Shown here piece after piece: positions 16,747 through 23,518 of a stretch of DNA of 39,313 bases. The position numbers were made by a program, and so were the translations under genes. The stretch is from Bacillota bacterium (lineage in GTDB: Bacteria; Bacillota; Clostridia; Clostridiales; Clostridiaceae): NCBI GenBank assembly GCA_023451395.1, contig JAEXZL010000187.1, forward strand, positions 1 to 39,313, in the 5' to 3' direction. Within the stretch, counting starts at the first letter, position 1. Each line of letters starts with the position of its first letter. Below the pieces are notes generated by a model, which was given only the letters and a program-made list of their open reading frames with translations, did not search any database and was not told the origin of the DNA.

Positions 16747-17325
16747 CTATTTTAAGTGAGAACCACAGAAATCACATTCACTAACAGAGCCTTCAAGGAT
16801 CTTATTGTTAGCACCACAGCTGCTACAAGTAATTGTTTTATATTCTTTAATGCCATTATTATTTATTTCAGAGGATGATGTGTTAGAAACAGTTGTATTG
16901 GTGCTCATTGGAGGCTGTTGCCCTGCAAATACAAGGCGATTATAAGCAAGGTCTATATAAGCATTTGCAATAAATTCCTTCTTTATCATCTCTTTTATGT
17001 TTGCTTGTACAACATCTACGGAAGTATTAGTTGCTGCAGCAAGATTATCCAGTGATTTGCTTTGATCAATTGAAAGGATAGTAACGTAACCCTTGAAAAG
17101 TTTAATAAATTTATTTCTTTTAAGACCACACTTTATTAAATAAATACCTAACAAAGTAGTTATTAAACAAAATATCACAAAGGGTAGTTCGCCTTCTTTA
17201 AACATAAAAAGTCCAACAACGGTCATCAAACCAAAGAAGGCTGTTAGCACGACACCCAGTATCAATTGGATTTTGGAGATTATGTTGCTGATAATAATTG
17301 CTGAATTTGGTTTATCTTGATTCAT
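16747..17325 (-). CDS. Membrane protein with winged-helix-like and C-terminal zinc-ribbon parts
   Basis: An uncharacterised 192-residue protein. Two membrane helices occupy about residues 19-41 and 46-66. A cytoplasmic segment at about 78-135 (LSIDQSKSLDNLAAATNTS ... NRLVF) resembles a winged helix in its pattern of helices plus a beta-wing. A low-complexity Ser/Thr/Asn linker follows, then one zinc ribbon with C167, C170, C184 and C187. It is the last of three minus-strand genes; its ATG follows the previous stop by one nucleotide and its AAAGGAGG ribosome site lies inside the preceding gene, so translation is coupled. It recalls the zinc-ribbon partner proteins of SPFH/YdjI-type membrane modules, but I do not claim homology to YdjG. 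Confidence 0.82.
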   Translation of the reverse strand: MNQDKPNSAIIISNIISKIQLILGVVLTAFFGLMTVVGLFMFKEGELPFVIFCLITTLLGIYLIKCGLKRNKFIKLFKGYVTILSIDQSKSLDNLAAATNTSVDVVQANIKEMIKKEFIANAYIDLAYNRLVFAGQQPPMSTNTTVSNTSSSEINNNGIKEYKTITCSSCGANNKILEGSVSECDFCGSHLK

Positions 17326-17326
17326 T

Positions 17327-18025
17327 TTATATTTTTCCTCCTTTGTTGTTCACAACCTCCCGGTTACGTTTCTGTAATAACCATAAAATATTATTACAGC
17401 TGTCCTTTATTTCTTTTTCTTTATCCTGGGAACTTCCCATAAGTAAATCCTCCAATTCCTTTAGCTTTTCAAATATGGTTCCATCTGAAGGTGAAGTACT
17501 GGAGATATCACTAAATCTAATAGCTTCAGCAATCCTATGAATGTCATAAGAAAAAGCACTGTTTAATGGATTATTACCTAGATCTGTTGCCTTCTCCTGT
17601 AAAAGGGCCATATTATTGATAGCTTCTTCTGTTTTAGAGTTTCTTTGAAGTATGCTGCTTCCCAGAGTAATTATTAAAGTGACTATTATAGTAGCAATTG
17701 CCCATAATAGAAGCTGCAGAACAATAAAGGTCTTTGTGCTATCAGTAAAGGCAAACATAAATATCAGGGAAATAACAAGGGAGGCTATGCTGAATATTGT
17801 AAGAGCAGAGTATACTCCAGATCGTAAAAATAATCCTTCATAATCCTTTGCAATATTCTCAGTTAATATTAATCCTCCAAAGAAAATTATTTCTGCCATT
17901 AGAATAAACATTAAGGCAAGCCACTCAATTGTCACAAACTGCTCCTTAAGAGTAAAAAACATAATGAGAGTAATGAGTATAACTACCGTTCCAATTATAC
18001 CTATTGTTAGGTTCTTTCTTGACAT
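17327..18025 (-). CDS. Four-helix membrane protein, partner of the SPFH protein
   Basis: Not recognised as a named family; 232 residues. Four hydrophobic helices lie at about 5-25, 30-53, 69-91 and 96-121. A cytoplasmic C-terminal part follows, with a charged, possibly coiled segment (FEKLKELEDLL ... DKEKEIKDSC) near 180-215. The start is set at 18025, since AAGGAGGAAAGGAGC is just upstream and the longer frame from 18088 would run back into the preceding gene. It begins 16 nt after the SPFH gene stop. Its conserved position between an SPFH protein and a zinc-ribbon membrane protein suggests a membrane complex; the function is unknown. Confidence 0.82.
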   Translation of the reverse strand: MSRKNLTIGIIGTVVILITLIMFFTLKEQFVTIEWLALMFILMAEIIFFGGLILTENIAKDYEGLFLRSGVYSALTIFSIASLVISLIFMFAFTDSTKTFIVLQLLLWAIATIIVTLIITLGSSILQRNSKTEEAINNMALLQEKATDLGNNPLNSAFSYDIHRIAEAIRFSDISSTSPSDGTIFEKLKELEDLLMGSSQDKEKEIKDSCNNILWLLQKRNREVVNNKGGKI

Positions 18026-18041
18026 AATGCTCCTTTCCTCC

Positions 18042-19346
18042 TTATAGCTTTTCGCCACACTCAGGGCAGAATTTTGGACTTCCTTCAATGTCAGTATTAC
18101 ACTTTGGACACTTCTTCAAAAGTGATATTCCGCATTCAGGACAGAACTTAATATTTCTTCCTTCTAAGGGCTTGCTGCAATTTGGGCAGGGCAATGGTAA
18201 TACATGGCCGCATAAGGCACAGCTAACAGCATCAGACTTCATATCTCCATGACAATTAGGGCAAGGGTTGTATTTTTTGCCGCATTCCGAGCAGAATTTT
18301 AAATTATTATGGAGTGGGTTCCCACAAGCCTCGCATTTTATCTCAGGAGAAGCATCCTTTGCTGGTTTTGTGGTGTCAAAGCCACAGCTAGAGCAAAACC
18401 TTTTTCCATCATCAATTATTGACTTGCACTTAGGACATTCTTTACCTGTCTTAGAAAAATCTGTGTTATCTAATACCTTTGAAATACCTTTAAATTGTCC
18501 ACCGAAAGCTCCTCCAACAGCAACTCCCATTCCTAAGCCCAAGCCAGCTCCCATAAGCTCTGAAGTAGCGGCACCAGAATTGGAGGCAGCACCTTCTAGA
18601 GTGTCAAAGGATCTCTCTTGCTGATAGCTGTATCCAATAATATTCATTTCGGCACGCTTAGCAAGGGCAGATTTTAGGGTGATAACAGCAGGATCATCCT
18701 CAGGTATATTGATATCGTTTATATAAAAGTTAACAAGCTTAATTCCGAATTCATCTAGGGTTGGCTTAATACGCTCCTCCATATAGTCCGAAAGCTCATC
18801 CAGATATGCATTGATTTCTAAGACACCAATTTTCTTATGGATTAAGTAGGAGGAAATGGCATCTTTAACCCTGGTTACATAAAGGCCTCTAAAGTATTTT
18901 AATATACTGTTTTTGTCAAAGGTATTTAAGGTGCCAACTAATTTTACTAAAAACTTCTTTGAATCTTCAATTCTTATTCCAAATTGTCCAAAGGAGCGAA
19001 TAGGCACAAAAACACCGAATTTTGGATCTTGAAGCTGAATGGGAGAGGCAGTACCCCATTTTATATCCAGTGAATTAACTTTGTTAACATACCATACTTC
19101 AGCAGTAAAGGGAGAGCGACCTCCAAAGGGTAAATTAATAAGCTTGTTTAGAAAAGGAATATTAGCAGTACTTAAAGTATGCCGACCACTGCTAAAAAGG
19201 TCTAGAGCCTTTCCACCCTTATACAAAACTGCCTCTTGAGATTCATTAACTATTAGCTGTGTCCATGTTCCAAGCTCTTCACTTGGATATTTCCATGCAA
19301 AGACATCAGGACTACCGTTATACTTTATAACATCAATAATCGCCAT
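18042..19346 (-). CDS. SPFH/band-7 (YdjI-like) protein with five tandem zinc ribbons
   Basis: A membrane-scaffold SPFH protein related to Bacillus subtilis YdjI, 434 residues. The opening (VFAWKYPSEELGTWTQLIV, then FLNKLINLPFGGRSPFTAEV) and the region to about 240 match the virion-core-like SPFH group. A Gly/Ala-rich segment at 255-285 (LGAGLGLGMGVAVGGAFGG in pattern) may insert in or lie on the membrane. The C-terminal third holds ten CxxC pairs making five zinc ribbons: C304/307-318/321, C338/341-352/355, C362/365-376/379, C387/390-402/405 and C413/416-427/430. Known YdjI-type proteins have fewer ribbons. In B. subtilis YdjI helps link the phage-shock protein PspA homologue to the membrane; no PspA gene is present here. 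AAAGAGGTGGG precedes the ATG. Confidence 0.9.
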   Translation of the reverse strand: MAIIDVIKYNGSPDVFAWKYPSEELGTWTQLIVNESQEAVLYKGGKALDLFSSGRHTLSTANIPFLNKLINLPFGGRSPFTAEVWYVNKVNSLDIKWGTASPIQLQDPKFGVFVPIRSFGQFGIRIEDSKKFLVKLVGTLNTFDKNSILKYFRGLYVTRVKDAISSYLIHKKIGVLEINAYLDELSDYMEERIKPTLDEFGIKLVNFYINDINIPEDDPAVITLKSALAKRAEMNIIGYSYQQERSFDTLEGAASNSGAATSELMGAGLGLGMGVAVGGAFGGQFKGISKVLDNTDFSKTGKECPKCKSIIDDGKRFCSSCGFDTTKPAKDASPEIKCEACGNPLHNNLKFCSECGKKYNPCPNCHGDMKSDAVSCALCGHVLPLPCPNCSKPLEGRNIKFCPECGISLLKKCPKCNTDIEGSPKFCPECGEKL

Positions 19347-19425
19347 TTAACCCACCTCTTTATGAAATAATTAATAAATATCTATGCAAGAATTTTCATA
19401 TTTACTATTATGATAATTTATTATA

Positions 19426-19454
19426 ATTATACCAATTGATACCAATAACTACAA
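19426..19454 (-). promoter_or_regulatory. Sigma-A-type promoter for the SPFH operon
   Basis: On the minus strand, -35 TTGTAG (19454-19449) and -10 TATAAT (19431-19426) are separated by exactly 17 bp. The predicted start near 19419 gives a leader of about 70 nt before the SPFH ATG. Confidence 0.7.
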
Positions 19455-19469
19455 GAAATAGTTATTGGT
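19441..19469. promoter_or_regulatory. Perfect inverted repeat overlapping the SPFH -35 box (candidate operator)
   Basis: ACCAATAACTA (19441-19451) and TAGTTATTGGT (19459-19469) form an 11-bp perfect dyad with a 7-nt spacer, covering the -35 element. A third ACCAAT half-site (19431-19436) lies next to it, inside the promoter spacer. No T-run follows on either strand, so it is unlikely to be a terminator. Confidence 0.65.
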
Positions 19470-19592
19470 GGAAGGTGCTATTATCAAGGGTTCCTTGTTG
19501 ATTCTAAGATATTTCTTTAGAAATATTCTTCTTTAATATAATTAGTTGAATTACCAATTATAACTTAGGATGATAATTATTTCACATTGTTA
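19470..19592. other. Non-coding spacer between divergent operons
   Basis: No gene is visible. The only structure is an 8-bp dyad ATATTTCT (19509-19516) / AGAAATAT (19519-19526) with a two-base gap. The sequence is otherwise AT-rich. Confidence 0.5.
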
Positions 19593-19621
19593 TTGAATTT
19601 TTGCTGGAACATTCTTATAAT
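19593..19621 (+). promoter_or_regulatory. Sigma-A-type promoter for the NitT/TauT-type ABC operon
   Basis: -35 TTGAAT (19593-19598) and -10 TATAAT (19616-19621) have a 17-bp spacer. The predicted start near 19628 leaves a leader of about 211 nt before ATG 19840. Confidence 0.75.
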
Positions 19622-19628
19622 TAAAGTA

Positions 19629-19785
19629 TTAAATATATTTAACCTCCAACATCAAAGGTGAAACCTGAGACTAGGATAATTTATAGAATATCGTGCTGCA
19701 CCTTTGGGCATCTTGCCGGAAGGAAAAGACGATGGAGAATATAGAAATTTTACTCCTCGTTTTTTTGCGAGGATTTTTATTTTTG
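19629..19785 (+). promoter_or_regulatory. Structured leader with intrinsic terminator: candidate riboswitch, class unassigned
   Basis: The leader can fold as a three-way junction. The closing stem pairs CTCC..CATC (19644-19653) with GATGGAG (19731-19737). A first arm pairs CAAAGGTG (19653-19660) with CACCTTTG (19699-19706). A second arm is GGCA-TCT-TGCC (19707-19717). Downstream, TCCTCG (19754-19759) / CGAGGA (19768-19773) followed by TTTTTATTTTT is an intrinsic terminator placed before the coding start. The pieces ACCTGAGA and GGATAAT recall fragments of the thiamine-pyrophosphate element, but its GGGGUGC and GCGUAGGG parts are absent, so I do not assign it. A protein- or tRNA-controlled attenuator is the alternative. 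Confidence 0.6.
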
Positions 19786-19839
19786 GAGGTTATATTTCTA
19801 AGAAGTAATAGAATAATTTTTATTGAAAGAGGGGTTAGT

Positions 19840-20841
19840 ATGAAAAAATTACTTGCTGCATTAATGACAATTCTTTTTTCTGCAGTGCTTATAGCAGGCT
19901 GTGGAAAGACAGAAGGAGGAGATAAGCTAGAAGGAGGAGAAAATACAGAAGCTATTGATATTTCCATTGCGGGACTTAAAGGGCCAACCTCTATGGGAAT
20001 GGTTAAGCTAATGGAAGATGCTGAGAAGGGAAAAGCATCAAATAATTATACTTTTTCTATGGCAGGCTCTGCAGATGAAATAACTCCAAAGCTTGTACAG
20101 GGAGAGCTTGATATTGCAGCAGTTCCAGCAAATTTAGCCTCAGTACTATATAACAATACTAAGGGTGAGATTCAGCTTTTAGCAGTAAATACTTTAGGAG
20201 TTGTATATATTGTAGAGAGAGGAGAAGCAATTCAGTCTATAAAGGATTTAAAAGGCAAAACTATCTATGCCACTGGTAAGGGCTCAATTCCTGAATATGC
20301 TTTAAAGCATATATTAGAAAAGAATGATATTGATCCTGAGAAGGATATAACCATTGAGTGGAAGAGTGAGCCTACAGAGGTTGTGTCTATTTTAGGTGAG
20401 GATGAAAAGGCAATAGCAATGCTTCCTCAGCCCTTTGTAACTGTAGCACAAAACACTTTAGATAACCTACGTATTGCCGTTAATCTTACAGAGTCCTGGG
20501 ATGCATTAGATAATGGAAGCCAGCTTATTACAGGAGTTTTAGTGGTTAGAAAGGCCTTTGCAGAGGAAAATCCTAAGCAGCTTGAAGCCTTCCTTAAGGA
20601 ATATGAAGCCTCCACAAAGTATGTTAATGAAAATGTGGACGAGGCATCAGCGCTTGTAGAAAAATTTAATATAGTAAAGGCACCTATTGCTAAAAAGGCC
20701 ATACCTTATTGCAATATTACCTACCTTCAGGGAGAGAAAATGAAAAGTGCTGTTGAGGGGTTCCTGGAGATTTTATATAATCAGAATCCCAAGGCTATAG
20801 GAGGAAGTCTCCCTGGTGATGACTTCTATTATGGAAAATAA
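19840..20841 (+). CDS. NitT/TauT-family (NMT1/THI5-like) ABC substrate-binding lipoprotein
   Basis: An extracellular binding protein of 333 residues for a nitrate/sulfonate/thiamine-precursor-type importer. The signal peptide MKKLLAALMTILFSAVLIAGC ends in lipobox IAGC with C21 as lipidated residue. The type-2 binding fold shows LVQGELDIAAVPANLASVL near residue 85 and LKGKTIYATGKGSIPEYAL near 130, as in NMT1/THI5-like proteins. The start is at 19840, since GAAAGAGGGG precedes it and the 49 extra residues of the longer frame overlap the terminator and leader. The ligand is unknown; candidates include thiamine precursors, aromatic or sulfur compounds. The permease gene overlaps its end by 26 nt. 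Confidence 0.9.
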   Translation: MKKLLAALMTILFSAVLIAGCGKTEGGDKLEGGENTEAIDISIAGLKGPTSMGMVKLMEDAEKGKASNNYTFSMAGSADEITPKLVQGELDIAAVPANLASVLYNNTKGEIQLLAVNTLGVVYIVERGEAIQSIKDLKGKTIYATGKGSIPEYALKHILEKNDIDPEKDITIEWKSEPTEVVSILGEDEKAIAMLPQPFVTVAQNTLDNLRIAVNLTESWDALDNGSQLITGVLVVRKAFAEENPKQLEAFLKEYEASTKYVNENVDEASALVEKFNIVKAPIAKKAIPYCNITYLQGEKMKSAVEGFLEILYNQNPKAIGGSLPGDDFYYGK

Positions 20842-21604
20842 AAAGGAGCTTCCTCTTAAAAATGGAGGCTATGAAAAGCTAATAGCAGTGGTTTTTACTC
20901 TAATTCTATGGCAAATAGCTTCCATGGTTTTAGATAAAGAAATTCTTCTAGTATCACCGATAAAGGTAATTATTCAGCTAAGTGAGCTCATATTTCTTAA
21001 AGATTTTTGGAAGGCAGTTATCTTTTCCTTAAGCCATATAATCCTTGGATACTCCATTGCCCTCCTAGTGGGAACTTTAATGGCTATGGCAGCTTCAAGA
21101 TTTTACTGGGTGGAAGTTCTATTATGGCCAATAATGACAGTTATAAAATCTACACCAGTAGCCTCCTTTATAATACTCTGCCTTATTTGGTTAAGCTCTA
21201 AAAGTCTTCCGATTTTTATATCCTTTCTAATGGTACTTCCGGTTATATACACCAGCATGTATCAGGGGATAAAAAGCACAGATAAAAAACTTTTAGAAAT
21301 GGCAGATATATTTAATCTAAGCTTTCTTAAGAGAGTAAAATATATATACCTTCCAGAGCTTAAGCCCTATATATTATCCTCCTGCAGTGTATCCTTGGGT
21401 CTCTGCTGGAAGGCAGGTATAGCTGCTGAGGTTATAGGAATTCCTGAAGGCTCCATAGGAGAAATGCTATATCAGGCAAAGCTTTATTTAAACTCAAAGG
21501 AGCTTTTTGCCTGGACCGCTGTGATAATTCTACTTAGCATTGCCTTTGAAAAGCTCTTTCTAGGATGCCTTAAATGGTTTTATCTCCATTTAGAAAGGAG
21601 CTAG
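20816..21604 (+). CDS. NitT/TauT-family ABC permease (TauC/SsuC-like)
   Basis: The membrane subunit of the importer, 262 residues from GTG 20816, with about six hydrophobic helices. The EAA-loop region reads LLEMADIFNLSFLKRVKYIYL followed by PELKPY at about 158-185 (shown in parts), and KSTPVASFIILCLIW is typical of the family. The start is uncertain: GTG 20816 and ATG 20819 are both served by AGGAGG at 20799-20804, while ATG 20831 has a weaker position. All three start inside the binding-protein gene, which ends at 20841, so translation is coupled. Confidence 0.9.
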   Translation: MMTSIMENKKELPLKNGGYEKLIAVVFTLILWQIASMVLDKEILLVSPIKVIIQLSELIFLKDFWKAVIFSLSHIILGYSIALLVGTLMAMAASRFYWVEVLLWPIMTVIKSTPVASFIILCLIWLSSKSLPIFISFLMVLPVIYTSMYQGIKSTDKKLLEMADIFNLSFLKRVKYIYLPELKPYILSSCSVSLGLCWKAGIAAEVIGIPEGSIGEMLYQAKLYLNSKELFAWTAVIILLSIAFEKLFLGCLKWFYLHLERS

Positions 21605-21606
21605 TT

Positions 21607-22182
21607 ATGAATATAGAACTAAAAAATATTTATAAAAGCTATGGAGAAAATCCTGTGCTAAAAAACTTTAGCTATGTATTTCCTGAAAAAGAAATAAACT
21701 GCATAATGGGTCCCTCTGGCTGTGGTAAAACTACATTGCTTCAGCTTATAATGGGCTTTGAAAAGGCAGATAAGGGAGAAATACTAGGAGTACCTTATAG
21801 AGAGCTTAGTGCAGTTTTTCAAGAGGATAGGTTATGTGAAGACTTTACTGCTTACACAAATGTAGCTATGGTTTGTGAAAGGTCTGTTTCTAAAGAGGAA
21901 ATAATTAAAAACCTTCAAGAGGTAGGACTTAAGGAAGCTATTAATAAGCCAATATCAAAGCTTAGCGGGGGCATGAAAAGGAGGGTAGCCATTGTAAGGG
22001 CTATAATGGCTAGAAGCAAGCTAATTATTATGGATGAGCCCTTTAAGGGACTGGATGAGAAAACTGCCGCATTGGTTATTGATTATGTAAAAAAACGCAG
22101 AGGTAATACTACAATAATTTTAGTTACTCACAGCATTGAAGAGGCTGAGCTCATACAGGGAAAACTGCTTTTTATGAAATAG
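21607..22182 (+). CDS. NitT/TauT-family ABC ATPase (TauB/SsuB-like), short form
   Basis: The energy-coupling subunit, 191 residues. All motifs are intact: Walker A GPSGCGKTT near 37-45, Q-loop VFQEDRL, signature LSGGMKRRVAIVRA, Walker B LIIMDEPFKGLDE and the switch histidine in VTHSIEEAE. It is much shorter than the usual 240-260 residues because it ends soon after the switch region, lacking the C-terminal extension. The start is 21607, with AAAGGAG at 21594 just before the permease stop; only two nucleotides separate stop and start. A strong terminator follows. Confidence 0.92.
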   Translation: MNIELKNIYKSYGENPVLKNFSYVFPEKEINCIMGPSGCGKTTLLQLIMGFEKADKGEILGVPYRELSAVFQEDRLCEDFTAYTNVAMVCERSVSKEEIIKNLQEVGLKEAINKPISKLSGGMKRRVAIVRAIMARSKLIIMDEPFKGLDEKTAALVIDYVKKRRGNTTIILVTHSIEEAELIQGKLLFMK

Positions 22183-22193
22183 TAATATGAGAA

Positions 22194-22234
22194 GGAGCTG
22201 CTAATAATATTTATATTATTGGCGGCTCCCTTTT
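22194..22234 (+). terminator. Strong intrinsic terminator of the NitT/TauT operon
   Basis: A 16-bp stem pairs 22194-22209 (GGAGCTGCTAATAATA) with 22214-22229, including two G-U pairs, around a 4-nt loop, and is followed by CTTTT. Confidence 0.9.
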
Positions 22235-22284
22235 AATAACCTCCTCAAGATGGGAGACGTGTTTGTTAAACCATTCAGCATTAA

Positions 22285-22482
22285 TCTTCCGGTGGCACCT
22301 ACATTGAACTTTAATTTAATGTCTCGATTCCGCTATAAAAGATATTGTTTATATCCTGAGGTTTCACCCCAACCTCGCTTATTAACTCCAGAAGGAATAT
22401 ATACCAGTTTTCCTGATACATATTTTTGGATTTGCTTCAATAAATCTTCAGGAAAAATATCCTTACCATTTTGGTATTTCAA
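22285..22482 (-). pseudogene. Broken CD3324/Mor-like small regulator
   Basis: On the minus strand a TTG start at 22482, with GAGGAGCTGATAGA just upstream, opens MKYQNGKDIFPEDLLKQIQK and then YVSGKLVYIPSGVNKRGWGE. This closely matches the N-terminal half of CD3324/Mor-type proteins (usually about 85-90 residues with a C-terminal helix-turn-helix). A TAG at 22333-22335 stops it at 49 residues. The same frame continues past the stop with RNRDIKLKFNVGATG, again family-like, to about 22288, after which the homology fades. So the gene is interrupted by an in-frame stop and its DNA-binding end has decayed. Family recall is from memory. Confidence 0.65.
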
Positions 22483-22572
22483 TTCTATCAGCTCCTCGTA
22501 ATAAATATTACATTAAAAAGCTATAATGTTAATATACCAAAAATAGGTTAACAAATTTATGACATAAAAAAA

Positions 22573-22599
22573 AGACTGTGAATTTAAAAATCACAGTCT
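22573..22599 (-). terminator. Intrinsic terminator facing left
   Basis: AGACTGTGA (22573-22581) and TCACAGTCT (22591-22599) form a 9-bp stem with a 9-nt loop. On the minus strand it is followed by eight T, so it ends transcripts coming from the right, where no intact minus-strand gene is left. Confidence 0.85.
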
Positions 22600-22657
22600 A
22601 TATATAAAAAAACATACTACCTAATTAAATATTAATTACCTCTAGAAGAATTAATAC

Positions 22658-22774
22658 TCACAAATGATATACATCTTCAGTGAATAATACATTCTCTAGA
22701 TGCAGAAGCTTTGCACAAATATCGTCGTCATAAGAGCTACCATATTTTGTATAGGACTTCTTCCTAGTACATTA
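22658..22774 (-). pseudogene. Possible 3' remnant of a lost minus-strand gene
   Basis: A minus-strand frame without a start codon reads KSYTKYGSSYDDDICAKL then LHLENVLFTEDVYHL and a TGA at 22658-22660. It lies about 60 nt upstream of the leftward terminator. I do not recognise the protein. The start-less frame plus a matching terminator suggests the tail of a decayed gene, but chance is possible. Confidence 0.25.
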
Positions 22775-23078
22775 TACTATATAAAATAGTAATAAGTGAA
22801 GCTATATATTGAAAAAAATATATATAAATATATAAAAAAGTTGTAATAACTAGGTATAATACTCGAAAAATGATTATATAGAGTATATTATTAATTTATT
22901 TAAGCTGTGTAGTAATTTTTATCTTGAGCATTTAAATCTCACTTTTTTATAAGTATGATATTTGAAACAAATATCATTAACTCTTTAGTGAAATAAGTAT
23001 ATTATTATATTATAATTAATTTCATAGCAGAGTTAATAGCTCTCCATGGATATATTTAAGTAGATAAGGATGATTAAA
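22775..23078. other. AT-rich non-coding spacer
   Basis: No reading frame, clear promoter or notable repeat seen. It contains the ribosome site AAGGAT (23066-23071) for the YccF gene. Confidence 0.5.
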
Positions 23079-23438
23079 ATGGGATGTTTAGGTAATATTT
23101 TATGGTTAATTTTTGGGGGAGGGATTACAGCTCTTAGCTGGGCTTTTGTAGGTTTATTATGGTGTATAACTATAGTGGGTATACCTATAGGAATTCAGTG
23201 CTTTAAATTTGCCAACCTTTCTTTATTTCCCTTTGGAAAAGAAGTTGTATACAGTGGAGGACCTGTTTCTCTTTTATTAAATATTCTATGGCTTATATTT
23301 TCAGGTATCCCCTTAGCTATAGAAGCAGCAGTTGTTGGAGGCTTGTTATGTTTAACCATAATAGGAATTCCCTTTGGAATGCAATGCTTTAAAATAGCTA
23401 AGCTTGCTCTAATGCCCTTTGGAGCTGAAATTAGATAG
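23079..23438 (+). CDS. yccF: YccF-family membrane protein
   Basis: A small inner-membrane protein of 119 residues made of two YccF (DUF307) repeats. The repeats are visible by eye: NILWLIFGGG ... TIVGIPIGIQCFKFANLSLF then PFGKEV, and NILWLIFSGI ... TIIGIPFGMQCFKIAKLALM then PFGAEI. Each has two hydrophobic segments, about four helices in all. The start is placed at 23079 rather than 23070, because AAGGAT overlaps the earlier ATG and gives the correct spacing only to the later one. The molecular function of the family is not established. It appears monocistronic. Confidence 0.88.
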   Translation: MGCLGNILWLIFGGGITALSWAFVGLLWCITIVGIPIGIQCFKFANLSLFPFGKEVVYSGGPVSLLLNILWLIFSGIPLAIEAAVVGGLLCLTIIGIPFGMQCFKIAKLALMPFGAEIR

Positions 23439-23464
23439 CTTCTTTGTAATCAATAGAATTAACC

Positions 23465-23493
23465 TTACTGTTAATTGAATATAAATATAAAAT
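23465..23493 (+). promoter_or_regulatory. Candidate promoter of the nitroreductase gene
   Basis: -35 TTACTG (23465-23470) and -10 TAAAAT (23488-23493) with a 17-bp spacer, ending 25 nt before the ATG. Confidence 0.45.
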
Positions 23494-23518
23494 GAGATAG
23501 CTATAAGGGGGTTAGGGA

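Noticed and set aside
19441..19469. The ACCAATAACTA dyad as a terminator
   Set aside because: Neither strand has a T-run after the stem, and it coincides with a good -35 box.
19629..19785. Calling the leader a thiamine-pyrophosphate riboswitch
   Set aside because: Only two short fragments resemble that element; the GGGGUGC and GCGUAGGG parts are missing, and the arms do not match its known stems.
19693..19839. A 49-codon N-terminal extension of the NitT-type binding protein
   Set aside because: It covers the structured leader and its terminator, lacks a ribosome site, and the lipoprotein signal peptide begins properly at 19840.
22250..22501. An 83-codon plus-strand reading frame
   Set aside because: It is the reverse shadow of the broken CD3324/Mor-like gene, has no ribosome site and the composition of its product (many Phe, Ser, Pro) is not protein-like.
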